A DNA stretch of 64,000 nucleotides, from NCBI GenBank assembly GCA_958452575.1, contig CAUDUM010000004.1:1-64000 (forward strand), read 5' to 3'. Made by a program: the position numbers and the translations under genes. Under the pieces are notes generated by a model. The model saw only the letters and a program-made list of their open reading frames with translations. It was not told where the DNA came from and made no database searches. The DNA comes from an uncultured Eggerthellaceae bacterium (lineage in GTDB: Bacteria; Actinomycetota; Coriobacteriia; Coriobacteriales; Eggerthellaceae). How positions within the stretch are numbered: position 1 is the first letter of the stretch; every line of letters starts with the position of its first letter. Shown in pieces: positions 7,997-15,852 of this stretch.

Positions 7997-9085
7997 CTAG
8001 CCGATCGCGCCCATGATGCCGATCAGCGGCAGCATCACCGAGATGAGCGTAGTACCCACCGCTATAGTCAGCAGCGCAGCCAGCAGCGGCTCCACGCTGT
8101 CGATCACGCGGTCGACGCGGTCGGCCGCCTCGTTGAAGAACGTCTCGCCCAAGCCCGCCAGCACGTTCTCGACGCTGCCGGTGCGCGCGCCGATCACGAT
8201 CATGCGCGCGTACAACGCGTCGAGCAGGCCCGACTCGGCGATCGCCGCCGACAGGCCGCACGAGCGCTCCGCGTCCTCCATCAGGCGCAACGCCGCTTCG
8301 GCATGGGCGCGCACCTGCGGATGCTCGACAGTCTTGATCGATTCGGCCATCGCGACGTCGTCGTTGACGCCCGAGGCGATGTAGGTCGACAGCGCCAGCG
8401 TGAACCGCGACAGCGCCAGCTTCTCCATCGCGCCGCGCGTGAACGGCAGGCGCTCGAGCACTTTGATCAACAGCGCGTTGCCGCGCGGCGTGCGGCTGGC
8501 CACCACGGCAGCCACCGTCGCCGCGGCGCCCAGCAGCGTCACGATGAGCGCCACCCACCCGATGGCGACCGACGCCGCGATGGCCGCAGACGAGCCGGCG
8601 GTCAGGCTGCCCGCCATGCTCTCGTACACGCGGATGAACACGGGCAGCACCACCCACACGGTGAACGCCACGATCACCGCCATCACGCACAGAAGCGCCG
8701 CCGGATACCCCACCGCGGTGCGCACCTTGGCGAACACGCGGCTTTCCTCGTCATAATAGGAGGTCAGGCGGCGCAGCGTCTGCTCCAAGCGCCCCGTGTG
8801 CTCGCCGACGCCGACCATGTCGACGGCGTGGCGCGGAAACGCCCCGGTGCGGCGCATCGCCTCGGCCAGGCCGCAGCCCGAAAGCACGGCGCGGTAGGCC
8901 TCGTCGCACACGCACGACAGGCGCGCGCTGGCGCGGCGGATGTCCAGCAGGCTCAACGCCTCGTCGACCTGGATGCCGGCGGCCAGCATCATCGCCATGC
9001 CCTCGCAGAATACGCTCACATCGGCCGAAGTCAAACGCTCGCTTGCGCCGTCGCGCACGCCTTGCGCCATCTTTCCGTCGTCCAT
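7997..9085 (-). CDS. Type II secretion F / PilC platform protein
   Basis: 362 residues. ATG 9085 is preferred because GGAGGGAG lies 6 nt upstream; an ATG at 9100 overlaps that ribosome site. It has two GspF domains: FCEGMAMMLAAGIQVDEALSLL with GEHTGRLEQTL (about 25-100), and FTLALSTYIASGVNDDVAMAES with GARTGSVENVL (about 225-310). Hydrophobic segments follow each, at about 130-160, 170-200 and 335-360. It is the inner-membrane platform that couples the ATPase to pilin assembly. It lies 21 nt downstream of the transglutaminase gene. Confidence 0.9.
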   Translation of the reverse strand: MDDGKMAQGVRDGASERLTSADVSVFCEGMAMMLAAGIQVDEALSLLDIRRASARLSCVCDEAYRAVLSGCGLAEAMRRTGAFPRHAVDMVGVGEHTGRLEQTLRRLTSYYDEESRVFAKVRTAVGYPAALLCVMAVIVAFTVWVVLPVFIRVYESMAGSLTAGSSAAIAASVAIGWVALIVTLLGAAATVAAVVASRTPRGNALLIKVLERLPFTRGAMEKLALSRFTLALSTYIASGVNDDVAMAESIKTVEHPQVRAHAEAALRLMEDAERSCGLSAAIAESGLLDALYARMIVIGARTGSVENVLAGLGETFFNEAADRVDRVIDSVEPLLAALLTIAVGTTLISVMLPLIGIMGAIG

Positions 9086-9106
9086 AACGTCTCCCTCCAT
9101 CGCTAA

Positions 9107-10030
9107 CTAATATCGATAGCGGTCGGTGTATCCGGTTCCGTCGCCGGTGGCGTCTCCCGCACCGGCGGCGGCGAATGTCAAATCCATCCGGGTCCACGTG
9201 TCGGGCTGGATGCTGAACTCCACGCTCACCCAGCTGCCGTCGATGTAGACCATGTTCCACGCGTGGTACAGCGCGTCGGGCGACACGTACCCTGTCACCA
9301 CCTGGCACGGGATCCTCAGGCTGCGCAGCATCGCCGCCGAAAGCGACGCGTAATCGAAGCAGATGCCGGTGCGCTCCTCGTAGGTGCGATCGGGATCGGG
9401 GATGTAGCCCGTGACGGTGGCCAGCTCGGCGGCTTTGTCGTAATCATAGGCGATGTTGTCCACAACCCATTGATAGACGGAACGAACGACGTCTCCTTGG
9501 TTAGCAGCGCCGGCAGCCAGGCTGCGCGCCTGGGCCACGCACACGCTGGCGTCGTCGTAGTCGCAGAACTGGTTGGGGCGCAGATACGGCTCGAACTCCG
9601 AGGCCAGCGTCACCTGGGCGCTGGCAGAGGCGATCTCGACGTAGTTGTTGCCGCTGGTGTTCTGCATGATGCGGAACGTATAGGCGCCGTCGCCCATATT
9701 GAGCGGGCACACGATGGGCGTGCCGTCGCCGGGCAGATCGTAGTTGTAGCTGCCCTCGCCGCAGATCACCTGGAACTTGAGGCGCGCGTCGTTTACCGCC
9801 GACGCGGCCACGTAGCCGTCGGCCACATGCGACACATCGATGCTGCCGCCGGGCATCGCGATGGCAGCCGCGGCGTCGAACGAGGCGGGTTGGATGGATG
9901 CGGGCTCCTCGTAGGCGGGGCCATCGGTGGAGCCCTCGTCGCCGGTCGCCCCCGCCTGACCCGAGCCTCCGCAGCCACTCAAGGCGAGCACGACGGCGGC
10001 GCAGCATAGCAAAAAGACCCCGCACAGCAT
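9107..10030 (-). CDS. Transglutaminase-like lipoprotein
   Basis: 307 residues from ATG 10030, which has GGAGG 6 nt upstream. The signal MLCGVFLLCCAAVVLALSGC ends in a lipobox, LSGC (Cys20). The C-terminal half is a transglutaminase/cysteine-protease-like core: TGICFDYASLSAAMLRSL carries the nucleophile Cys, YHAWNMV the His, and the acidic partner is probably in WVSVEFS. Secreted members of this fold cleave or cross-link peptides. As first gene of the pilus block it may act on pilins or wall peptides; that role is inference. Confidence 0.85.
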   Translation of the reverse strand: MLCGVFLLCCAAVVLALSGCGGSGQAGATGDEGSTDGPAYEEPASIQPASFDAAAAIAMPGGSIDVSHVADGYVAASAVNDARLKFQVICGEGSYNYDLPGDGTPIVCPLNMGDGAYTFRIMQNTSGNNYVEIASASAQVTLASEFEPYLRPNQFCDYDDASVCVAQARSLAAGAANQGDVVRSVYQWVVDNIAYDYDKAAELATVTGYIPDPDRTYEERTGICFDYASLSAAMLRSLRIPCQVVTGYVSPDALYHAWNMVYIDGSWVSVEFSIQPDTWTRMDLTFAAAGAGDATGDGTGYTDRYRY

Positions 10031-10099
10031 GCGGGGCCTCCGGGAATCGGATCTGCCGGAAAACCGGCACGTCATTGTTCGCCCGATCTGCGCGGGGGC

Positions 10100-10813
10100 C
10101 TACAGCCCCAGCGCCTTCTTGAGCGCGGAAACGCGGCGGCGCGACACGGGGATCTTGTCCTCGACGCCGTTGAGCGTGAGCAGCAGGGTGCCGCCGGACA
10201 CGGACTCCACCTCGTCGACCATCGACAGGTTGACCAGGTAGCCGCGGTGCACGCGGAAGAATCCATGGCCGTCCAAGCGCTTCTCAAGCTGCGCCAGGCT
10301 CACCGTCGAGAAGTAGCGGTCGGTGTCGGTCTGCAGGTACGCGTAGTCGTCGCGCGCCATGACGTAGCGGATCTTGTCGATGCCGATGAGGATCTTCTTG
10401 CCGCCCTTTTCCACCGGGATGCGCTCGGACTTTTGGGCCTGCATGTGCAGCGCCACGTGCTCGCGCACGCGTGCGATGGCCTGGGCCAGACGCTCGCTTT
10501 CGACGGGCTTGACCAGATAGTCGATGGCGTGTACCTTGAACGCGTCGAGCGCGAACTCGCTGTAGGCGGTGACGAACACCACGGCGGGCGGGAATTTGAG
10601 GTGCTGCAGCGCGTCGGCGAGCTGCAGGCCGGTCGCCTCGGGCATGTTGATGTCGAGGAACATCACGTCGCAGGGATATTCCTTCAGCTTCTCGATGGCC
10701 TCACGCACGCTGGCCGCCTCGGCAACCACTTCGGTCTGGCCGAGCTCGTCAAGCAGAAATCTCAGTTCGGAACGCGCAGGGGCCTCGTCGTCGACGATCA
10801 TCGCTTTAAGCAC
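10100..10813 (-). CDS. LytTR-type response regulator
   Basis: 237 residues from GTG 10813, with AAGGAGG 5 nt upstream. The receiver domain (1-120) begins LKAMIVDDEAPARSEL, with the phospho-acceptor Asp in VMFLDINMPE and Lys in DYLVKPVES. The C-terminal LytTR DNA-binding domain (about 140-237) has FFRVHRGYLVNLSMVDEVE. No histidine kinase gene is adjacent. The next gene downstream starts 69 bp later on the same strand, so it may control or be cotranscribed with the pilus block. Confidence 0.9.
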   Translation of the reverse strand: MLKAMIVDDEAPARSELRFLLDELGQTEVVAEAASVREAIEKLKEYPCDVMFLDINMPEATGLQLADALQHLKFPPAVVFVTAYSEFALDAFKVHAIDYLVKPVESERLAQAIARVREHVALHMQAQKSERIPVEKGGKKILIGIDKIRYVMARDDYAYLQTDTDRYFSTVSLAQLEKRLDGHGFFRVHRGYLVNLSMVDEVESVSGGTLLLTLNGVEDKIPVSRRRVSALKKALGL

Positions 10814-10862
10814 GGAAACCTCCTTGTGCCCAACCCCACTCTTATCTGACCTTAACGCTCTC

Positions 10863-10890
10863 ATTATACGGCAAGGAGCCGCCGTGCAAA
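10863..10890 (-). promoter_or_regulatory. Promoter of the LytTR regulator
   Basis: A -10 TATAAT (complement of 10863-10868) with a -35 TTTGCA (complement of 10885-10890) at 16-nt spacing, about 50 bp before the GTG. Confidence 0.6.
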
Positions 10891-10995
10891 GGTATATCGG
10901 GCAAGGTTTCGAACGATTTAATCCCTTATCTGCGGCGGTAAACGGTCGCAAACCGAACTTCAACGGTGCCGAATCGCCGACGAGCGGTAGCAAAA

Positions 10996-11028
10996 CGGGG
11001 ACCCGGCAGCGCAAGGGCCGGGTCCCCG
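10996..11028 (-). terminator. Terminator of the dipeptidase gene
   Basis: A perfect 12-bp stem, CGGGGACCCGGC and its complement, with a 9-nt loop. On the minus strand it is followed by TTTTGC, 32 bp after the dipeptidase stop codon. Confidence 0.85.
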
Positions 11029-11059
11029 CTCCTTCATCGCAAGGGATGATCCCGCGAGT

Positions 11060-12478
11060 CTAGAATTGCAGCTTCATCAGCTTGCCCAAGGTGAGGGCGT
11101 AGATGCGGAAGGCGTCCTTGAGCAGCTGCTCGCTCACGCCCTCGTCGGGGCCGTGCATGCTGCCGACCCACTCCGGCATCTTCTCCCACGACTTCTCGGG
11201 ACCGAAGCTGGCGGCGTTGGAGAAGTGGCGCGCGTAGGTGCCGCCGCCCATGGTGAACGTCTTGGCACTCTCCCCCGTGGCCTCGTTGTAGGCGGACAGC
11301 AGCGCCTGGATCACCGGCGACTGCGGATCCATCAGGAACGGCTCCTCCTCGCGGCCGGTGCGGTAGGTGCAGCCGGCGGCCTCGGCGGCAGCGCGGATCT
11401 TATCGGTGATGGCCTCGGCCGTGATCGTCGTGGGGAAGCGGATGTCGATGGACTGCACGAAGCAGCCGTCCTGGGTGCGGACGGTGCCGCCCACCGCGGT
11501 CAGCGGGCCGAAGTGCTCGTCTTCGCAGGCGATGCCCAAGCCGCTGCCGTCGGTGTGCGCGATCAGGCGCTGCTCGAACTCCAGGAACGTGCGCTCGGCA
11601 TCGTCGCACAGGCCGTTGGCGAGCAAGTAGTCCACCACGACGCCGATGGCGCTGACGCCGGCTTCGGGCGTGGACGCGTGGGCGTTGCGGCCCGCGCCCG
11701 CGATACGCGCCAGGCCCTGGCCCTCCGCCGTCACCGTGATGCGCTCGGCGGCGGGCAGCTCGGCCGCGTCCGCGCGCACGATCGCATGCGCCTCGCCAGG
11801 CACCGCGTTGGTGGCGACGCCGCCCTCCAGCTCGACGATGCGGCCGACCTCGGAGCAGGGAGCCGTGACGAACCCGTCGTAGAGGCCCTTCTCGCCGTAG
11901 CACACGGGGAACTCGGCATCGGGCGTGAACAGGAACAGCGGGTCGGCGTAGCGCTTGCGGTAGTACGCGACGTCCGCCATGCCCGTCTCCTCGTTGGCGC
12001 CGAACAAAAAGCGGATCGTGTAGGGAAAGCGCTCGGCCTCGCCTGCGTCCTGCAAGTCCTTCCAGAACTTGACGGCATGCAGCGCAACCACGCTGGGGCC
12101 CTTGTCGTCGATGACGCCGCGGCCGATCAGATAGCCGTCCTTGCGCGTGACCTGGTAGGGCTCGAACGTCCAGCCGGGGCCGGCGGGCACCACGTCCATG
12201 TGGCCGATGATGCCGATCTGGCCGTCGGTTTGGCCGGGCAGGTCGGCGTAGCCGATGTGGCCCTGGACGTCGCACGTCTCAAGCCCCATACCCTCGGCCA
12301 TCTTGAGCGCGGCGGTCAGCGCCTCGCGCGGGCCGGGGCCGTACGGCGCGCCCTCGGCAGCCTTGTCCAGCTCCTCGACGCTGGGAATGCGCACCAACGC
12401 GTCGATGTCGGCGACGATGTCGTCCCAATGCGCGACAAGATACGCATCGATTTTGGCATTGATCTGGGTTTCGTCCAT
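11060..12478 (-). CDS. Sapep/PepV-family M20 dipeptidase
   Basis: 472 residues from ATG 12478, with AAAGGAG 6 nt upstream. Metal-dependent peptidase of the M20 family, expected to cleave dipeptides in the cytoplasm. Motifs seen are GHMDVVPAG (metal His and catalytic Asp), GRGVIDDKGP (bridging Asp), GANEETGMAD (catalytic Glu-Glu) and FTPDAEFPV. The C-terminal GGGTYARHF supplies a His. The length suits PepV/Sapep proteins. It is monocistronic, with its own terminator. Confidence 0.9.
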   Translation of the reverse strand: MDETQINAKIDAYLVAHWDDIVADIDALVRIPSVEELDKAAEGAPYGPGPREALTAALKMAEGMGLETCDVQGHIGYADLPGQTDGQIGIIGHMDVVPAGPGWTFEPYQVTRKDGYLIGRGVIDDKGPSVVALHAVKFWKDLQDAGEAERFPYTIRFLFGANEETGMADVAYYRKRYADPLFLFTPDAEFPVCYGEKGLYDGFVTAPCSEVGRIVELEGGVATNAVPGEAHAIVRADAAELPAAERITVTAEGQGLARIAGAGRNAHASTPEAGVSAIGVVVDYLLANGLCDDAERTFLEFEQRLIAHTDGSGLGIACEDEHFGPLTAVGGTVRTQDGCFVQSIDIRFPTTITAEAITDKIRAAAEAAGCTYRTGREEEPFLMDPQSPVIQALLSAYNEATGESAKTFTMGGGTYARHFSNAASFGPEKSWEKMPEWVGSMHGPDEGVSEQLLKDAFRIYALTLGKLMKLQF

Positions 12479-12647
12479 TGAATGCTCCTTTGGTTGCTTG
12501 CCGCCGCGCGACCCTTCGCAAAGCGGATCGGCGTGACGGGCGCGACGGCATCTTGCGGGTCGCCGCGCCCAGCCCTTTCGTTCCGGATCATTATGCGGCA
12601 GAATTGCGTAGTTGATCGCAGGAAACAAAAAATCCGAAGGAGCCGCC

Positions 12648-13094
12648 ATGATCATCGCCGTCAGCGCCTGCCTGCTGGGAGAGCCCTGCCGCTACGACGG
12701 CGCGGCCAAGCCGAACGCGGCGGTCCAAGCGCTGCGCGAGGGCCACACGATCGTGTCCGTCTGCCCGGAGTCGATGGGCGGCCTGCGCATCCCCCGCCTG
12801 CCCAACGAGATCGTCGCCGACGCAGACGGGCTGCGCGTGGCTGATTCGGCGGGCATCGACAACACCGAGGCGTTTGTCGCGGGGGCGCGCCGGGCGCTTG
12901 AGCGGGCGCAGCGGGCGGGCTGCACCGCGGCGGTCCTTAAGTCCAAAAGCCCCTCGTGCGGCAGCGGCCGCATCTACGATGGCACGTTCACCGGCACGTT
13001 GACCAATGGCTGGGGCGTGGCGGCGGCGTTGTTCCGCGATGCCGGCATCCGCGTGATCGACGAGGACGAGCTCGAGCAGGGGATGCGGCTTTAA
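12648..13094 (+). CDS. DUF523-family protein
   Basis: 148 residues from ATG 12648, preceded by AAGGAG. DUF523 hallmarks are SACLLGEPCRYDG (5-17), VCPESMGG and SKSPSCGSGRIYDG. The conserved cysteines suggest Fe-S binding, and some relatives act as thiouracil desulfidases. The substrate is unknown here. It is divergent from the dipeptidase gene, with 169 bp between the starts. Confidence 0.85.
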   Translation: MIIAVSACLLGEPCRYDGAAKPNAAVQALREGHTIVSVCPESMGGLRIPRLPNEIVADADGLRVADSAGIDNTEAFVAGARRALERAQRAGCTAAVLKSKSPSCGSGRIYDGTFTGTLTNGWGVAAALFRDAGIRVIDEDELEQGMRL

Positions 13095-13116
13095 ACTCCT
13101 TCGGATGGCTGCCATA

Positions 13117-13175
13117 GGCGTGAAAAGGGAACGGCCGCTTGTTCGCATTTAAAAGCGACCGTCCCCTTTTCACGC
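13117..13175. repeat. Long imperfect inverted repeat after DUF523 gene
   Basis: Arms of about 24 bp, GGCGTGAAAAGGG-ACGG-CGCTT in outline, pair with two mismatches around a 10-nt loop. A-tract and T-tract within the arms make it terminator-like in both directions. A similar GAAAAAGGG palindrome occurs at 21867-21900. Confidence 0.75.
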
Positions 13176-13206
13176 CCCTCCACGCCCACAGGTGCGGCGG
13201 GCGACG

Positions 13207-13235
13207 TTGCCCCTGCAGTTGAGTTCCGGTATAAT
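13207..13235 (+). promoter_or_regulatory. Promoter of tRNA-Leu(CAA)
   Basis: -35 TTGCCC (13207-13212), 17-nt spacer, -10 TATAAT (13230-13235), 10 nt before the mature tRNA end. Confidence 0.8.
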
Positions 13236-13245
13236 CCTCCGTTGC

Positions 13246-13329
13246 GCCCGAGTGACGGAATGGCAGACGTGGCGGTCTCAAAAACCGTTGTCGAAAGACG
13301 TGCGAGTTCGACTCTCGCCTCGGGCACCA
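13246..13329 (+). tRNA. tRNA-Leu (anticodon CAA)
   Basis: The acceptor stem GCCCGAG/CTCGGGC closes. The anticodon loop CTCAAAA gives CAA. There is a long variable arm, a T arm GTTCGACTC, and an encoded CCA (13327-13329). It decodes UUG. Confidence 0.95.
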
Positions 13330-13343
13330 TCCCAACAAAAAAC

Positions 13344-13367
13344 GAAGGGCCGCATCCGCGGCCCTTC
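13344..13367. terminator. Terminator shared by aldolase (-) and tRNA-Leu (+)
   Basis: Perfect 10-bp stem GAAGGGCCGC with a 4-nt loop. On the minus strand it is followed by GTTTTTTG, a strong terminator for the aldolase gene. Confidence 0.85.
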
Positions 13368-13388
13368 GTCGTTCATCGCCCTTGCGAA

Positions 13389-14333
13389 CTACAGCGCGAA
13401 CTCCTTCTCGCCGTTGAACACGGCCAGCGCGTCCTCGACGGAGTAGTCGGCCAGCGTGATGGCACTGATCGCCTTGGTCAGGCGCACGGCCTCATCTAGG
13501 CTGCGCTGATGGATGTTGCGGCCGGTGGCGTTGCCGCACGCGCCGCCAACGTGGATCTGCTCCCACAGCTGGGTCAGGAACGTCTTGGCATCGACGGTCG
13601 AGCCGCCCGCGCACACCAGGCCGGTGCGGCCTGCGGCCATCGAAGCGATCTTGAGGGCCTCGGCGGGAGTGCGCGTGTCCTCGCCCTCGGGCTTCGGCGG
13701 ATTGACCTTCACAAAGTCGGCGCCCAGGCACAGGGCGACTCCGGCGGCGCCGGCGATCAGGTCGGGATCCTTCTCGGCCGTGACGGCCTTGCCGCGCGGG
13801 TAGATCCACAGCACGACAAGAAGGCCGTTGGCGTGGGCCTGAGCGATGAGCTCGCCGGCCTCGGCCATCATCGTGGCCTCGTATTCGCTGCCCAGGTAGA
13901 TCGTGTAGCCCAGACCCACGATGTTGACGCCCGCGGCGCGCATCGCCAGGACGGCCTCGAGGTCATGCAGCTGCGGAGAATACGGATCCTCCTGGGCGGT
14001 CTTGACCAGGTTGGTCTTGGAGTTCATCTTGACCAGGTAATTGATCTCGGGATAATCGGCCGCGTAACGGGCGATCAGGCCGCGCTGGCCCGCCAGCACG
14101 CCGCAGATGCCCTGGCTGCCGATCTTGAACAGATGCTCGGGCTCGGCGTCGGAGATGTCGATGCCCTCGCCGTAGAAGTCCTTGTTCAGATGCTCGATCT
14201 TCTGATCGCAGGCAAACAGCATCAGACGGCCCGTGCCGCGCGTCGCCTTCAGGTAGTTCTCGATGTACTCCTCGCGTGCCTCCGGCAGAACGTCGACAGG
14301 CACCTTGACGTCGTCATGGGTGATAGTGGGCAT
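13389..14333 (-). CDS. Class I fructose-bisphosphate aldolase (DeoC/FbaB family)
   Basis: 314 residues. ATG 14333 is preferred over 14345 because GGAGGAG lies just upstream. This archaeal-type aldolase uses a Schiff-base lysine, here probably in ADFVKVNPPKP, with a (beta/alpha)8 barrel. Visible strands include LMLFACDQKIEHLN, YLVKMNSKTNL, VVLWIYPRGKAV and GLVCAGGSTVDA (phosphate-binding loop). It acts in glycolysis/gluconeogenesis, cleaving fructose-1,6-bisphosphate. A TAGAAT -10 is seen at the complement of 14401-14406. Confidence 0.88.
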   Translation of the reverse strand: MPTITHDDVKVPVDVLPEAREEYIENYLKATRGTGRLMLFACDQKIEHLNKDFYGEGIDISDAEPEHLFKIGSQGICGVLAGQRGLIARYAADYPEINYLVKMNSKTNLVKTAQEDPYSPQLHDLEAVLAMRAAGVNIVGLGYTIYLGSEYEATMMAEAGELIAQAHANGLLVVLWIYPRGKAVTAEKDPDLIAGAAGVALCLGADFVKVNPPKPEGEDTRTPAEALKIASMAAGRTGLVCAGGSTVDAKTFLTQLWEQIHVGGACGNATGRNIHQRSLDEAVRLTKAISAITLADYSVEDALAVFNGEKEFAL

Positions 14334-14511
14334 GATCTCCTCCATTCACGTATTGAAGCTCCCCCGCCGTCATGCCGGCGAGGATCGCCCTGCACGTTCT
14401 ATTCTACCGAACCCGCCCCGCCTTGCGCGCGCAGAGGGGGATGATTCCAGCGATCGGGGCAATCTCAGCCGCATGACGAGCGCTGCGCAGGTTTTTCGCT
14501 CAGCGATCCGA

Positions 14512-15837
14512 TTAGCAGGCTTCCTCGATGCGCAGGCTGAGCATGGCGCCTGTGTCGTACGCCACGCCGCCGGGCTCGTCGACGTCGCTGGTCACGTTGA
14601 AGCCGATCAGACGCTCGCCGCCGTCGGATGCGGGCCCGTAGATGCAGGCGACCGTCATGTCGTCGGACTCGCGCACCTCGACGCGCTGCCCCTCGCCCGC
14701 CTGCGACACGCCCGCTGAGATGAACAGGGTGCCGTCTACGGCGATGGTGTTGGTCATGATGTGGCCGGGATACGCCCCCGCCGCCTCCGGCTGGCGTCCC
14801 GCCAGCTCGGCGGCGATGGCACGGCCCGCGCACTGCCCCTGCAGCGCAGCGGTCTTCCAGATGCCCAGCACGCGCGGCTCTCCCGAGACCAGCTCGAGCG
14901 CCTGCGCTGCGTCGCCGGCGGCGAACACGTCGAGCGCGCTCGTGCGCATGAAATCGTCCACCACGATGGCGCGATCGATCTCGATCGACCCGTCCTTGAC
15001 GAAGCCGAAGTCCGAGCGGACGCCGTGCGCGACCACGATCTGGTCGTAGGTTTCGACGTCTCCACCCGAGTACGTCACACGCAGCTTGCGCGATGCGCCC
15101 TCACCGGCGGCTGCGGCGTCCTCGAGCATCTCGACCTGCGCGATCGTCTGCCCGAAGCGCATCGTCACGCCCTTGGCCGCAAGCCCGCGTTCGAACCGCT
15201 TCGCCGTCTCGGGCAGCGCGCTGAAATCGAGGATGTGATCGTTCATGCCCACCAGAGACACGTCGAGCCCGCGGTTGAGCGCCGCCTCCACGCACTTGAG
15301 CGCGATCATCGACGCGCCGCTCACCAGCACGCGCCCGCATGACGGGTCCTCGAAAGCGGCCTTCATCCGCTCCGCGTCGTCCATCGTACGCAGCACCAGC
15401 GGCTCGTAGCCGCAATCGGCGGGAAACCCGACCGTCATCGGCTGCGCGCCGACGCAGATGACGCACTTGTCGTAGGAGCTTTCCCGCCCCGCTTCGGTGA
15501 CGATGCGGTGCGCGTCGGGATCGAACTCGACCACGCGGCTGCCCGGCACCACCTCGACGTTCAGCTCCGCCAGCTCGTCGGCGCTCCACGGGAAGCACTC
15601 GTCGTAGGTTTTCTCGCCGCCCACGTAATACGAGGTGAGAATGGGGCTGTAGGGCGGGATGTCCGTATCGGAAAACGCGCGGATCGCTCCCGCGTACCCC
15701 GCGGCGCGCAACGCGATCGCCGCGTTGACGCCCGCCGTGCCCCAGCCGATGATGGCGACGACCTGGTCCGCCGCGTCGACCGTCATCGCGCCCTCGCGCG
15801 GCTCGGCGCTAGGCGCCATGTTCGACTTGTCGCTCAT
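14512..15837 (-). CDS. FAD/NAD(P)-dependent oxidoreductase
   Basis: 441 residues, start ATG 15837 with GGGGAGG upstream. It is a pyridine-nucleotide-disulfide reductase-type flavoprotein: dinucleotide fold IIGWGTAGVNAAIAL (about 28-42), CVICVGAQPM, a second nucleotide fold VLVSGASMIALKCVEAAL, and the FAD motif VFAAGDAAQALE. There is no redox-active CxxxxC at the FAD, so it resembles NADH oxidase/ferredoxin or rubredoxin reductase types. It follows the CCG Fe-S gene by 15 nt and probably passes electrons to or from it. Confidence 0.85.
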   Translation of the reverse strand: MSDKSNMAPSAEPREGAMTVDAADQVVAIIGWGTAGVNAAIALRAAGYAGAIRAFSDTDIPPYSPILTSYYVGGEKTYDECFPWSADELAELNVEVVPGSRVVEFDPDAHRIVTEAGRESSYDKCVICVGAQPMTVGFPADCGYEPLVLRTMDDAERMKAAFEDPSCGRVLVSGASMIALKCVEAALNRGLDVSLVGMNDHILDFSALPETAKRFERGLAAKGVTMRFGQTIAQVEMLEDAAAAGEGASRKLRVTYSGGDVETYDQIVVAHGVRSDFGFVKDGSIEIDRAIVVDDFMRTSALDVFAAGDAAQALELVSGEPRVLGIWKTAALQGQCAGRAIAAELAGRQPEAAGAYPGHIMTNTIAVDGTLFISAGVSQAGEGQRVEVRESDDMTVACIYGPASDGGERLIGFNVTSDVDEPGGVAYDTGAMLSLRIEEAC

Positions 15838-15852
15838 ACCGATCGCCTCCCC

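Noticed and set aside
10055..10068. Terminator between the LytTR gene and the transglutaminase gene
   Set aside because: The hairpin GCCGG-AAAA-CCGGC has only a 5-bp stem and no T-run on the minus strand, so read-through is likely.
12612..12648. Longer N-terminus for the DUF523 protein
   Set aside because: The upstream start at 12612 lacks a ribosome site, and family members begin at the MIIAVSACLL start (12648).
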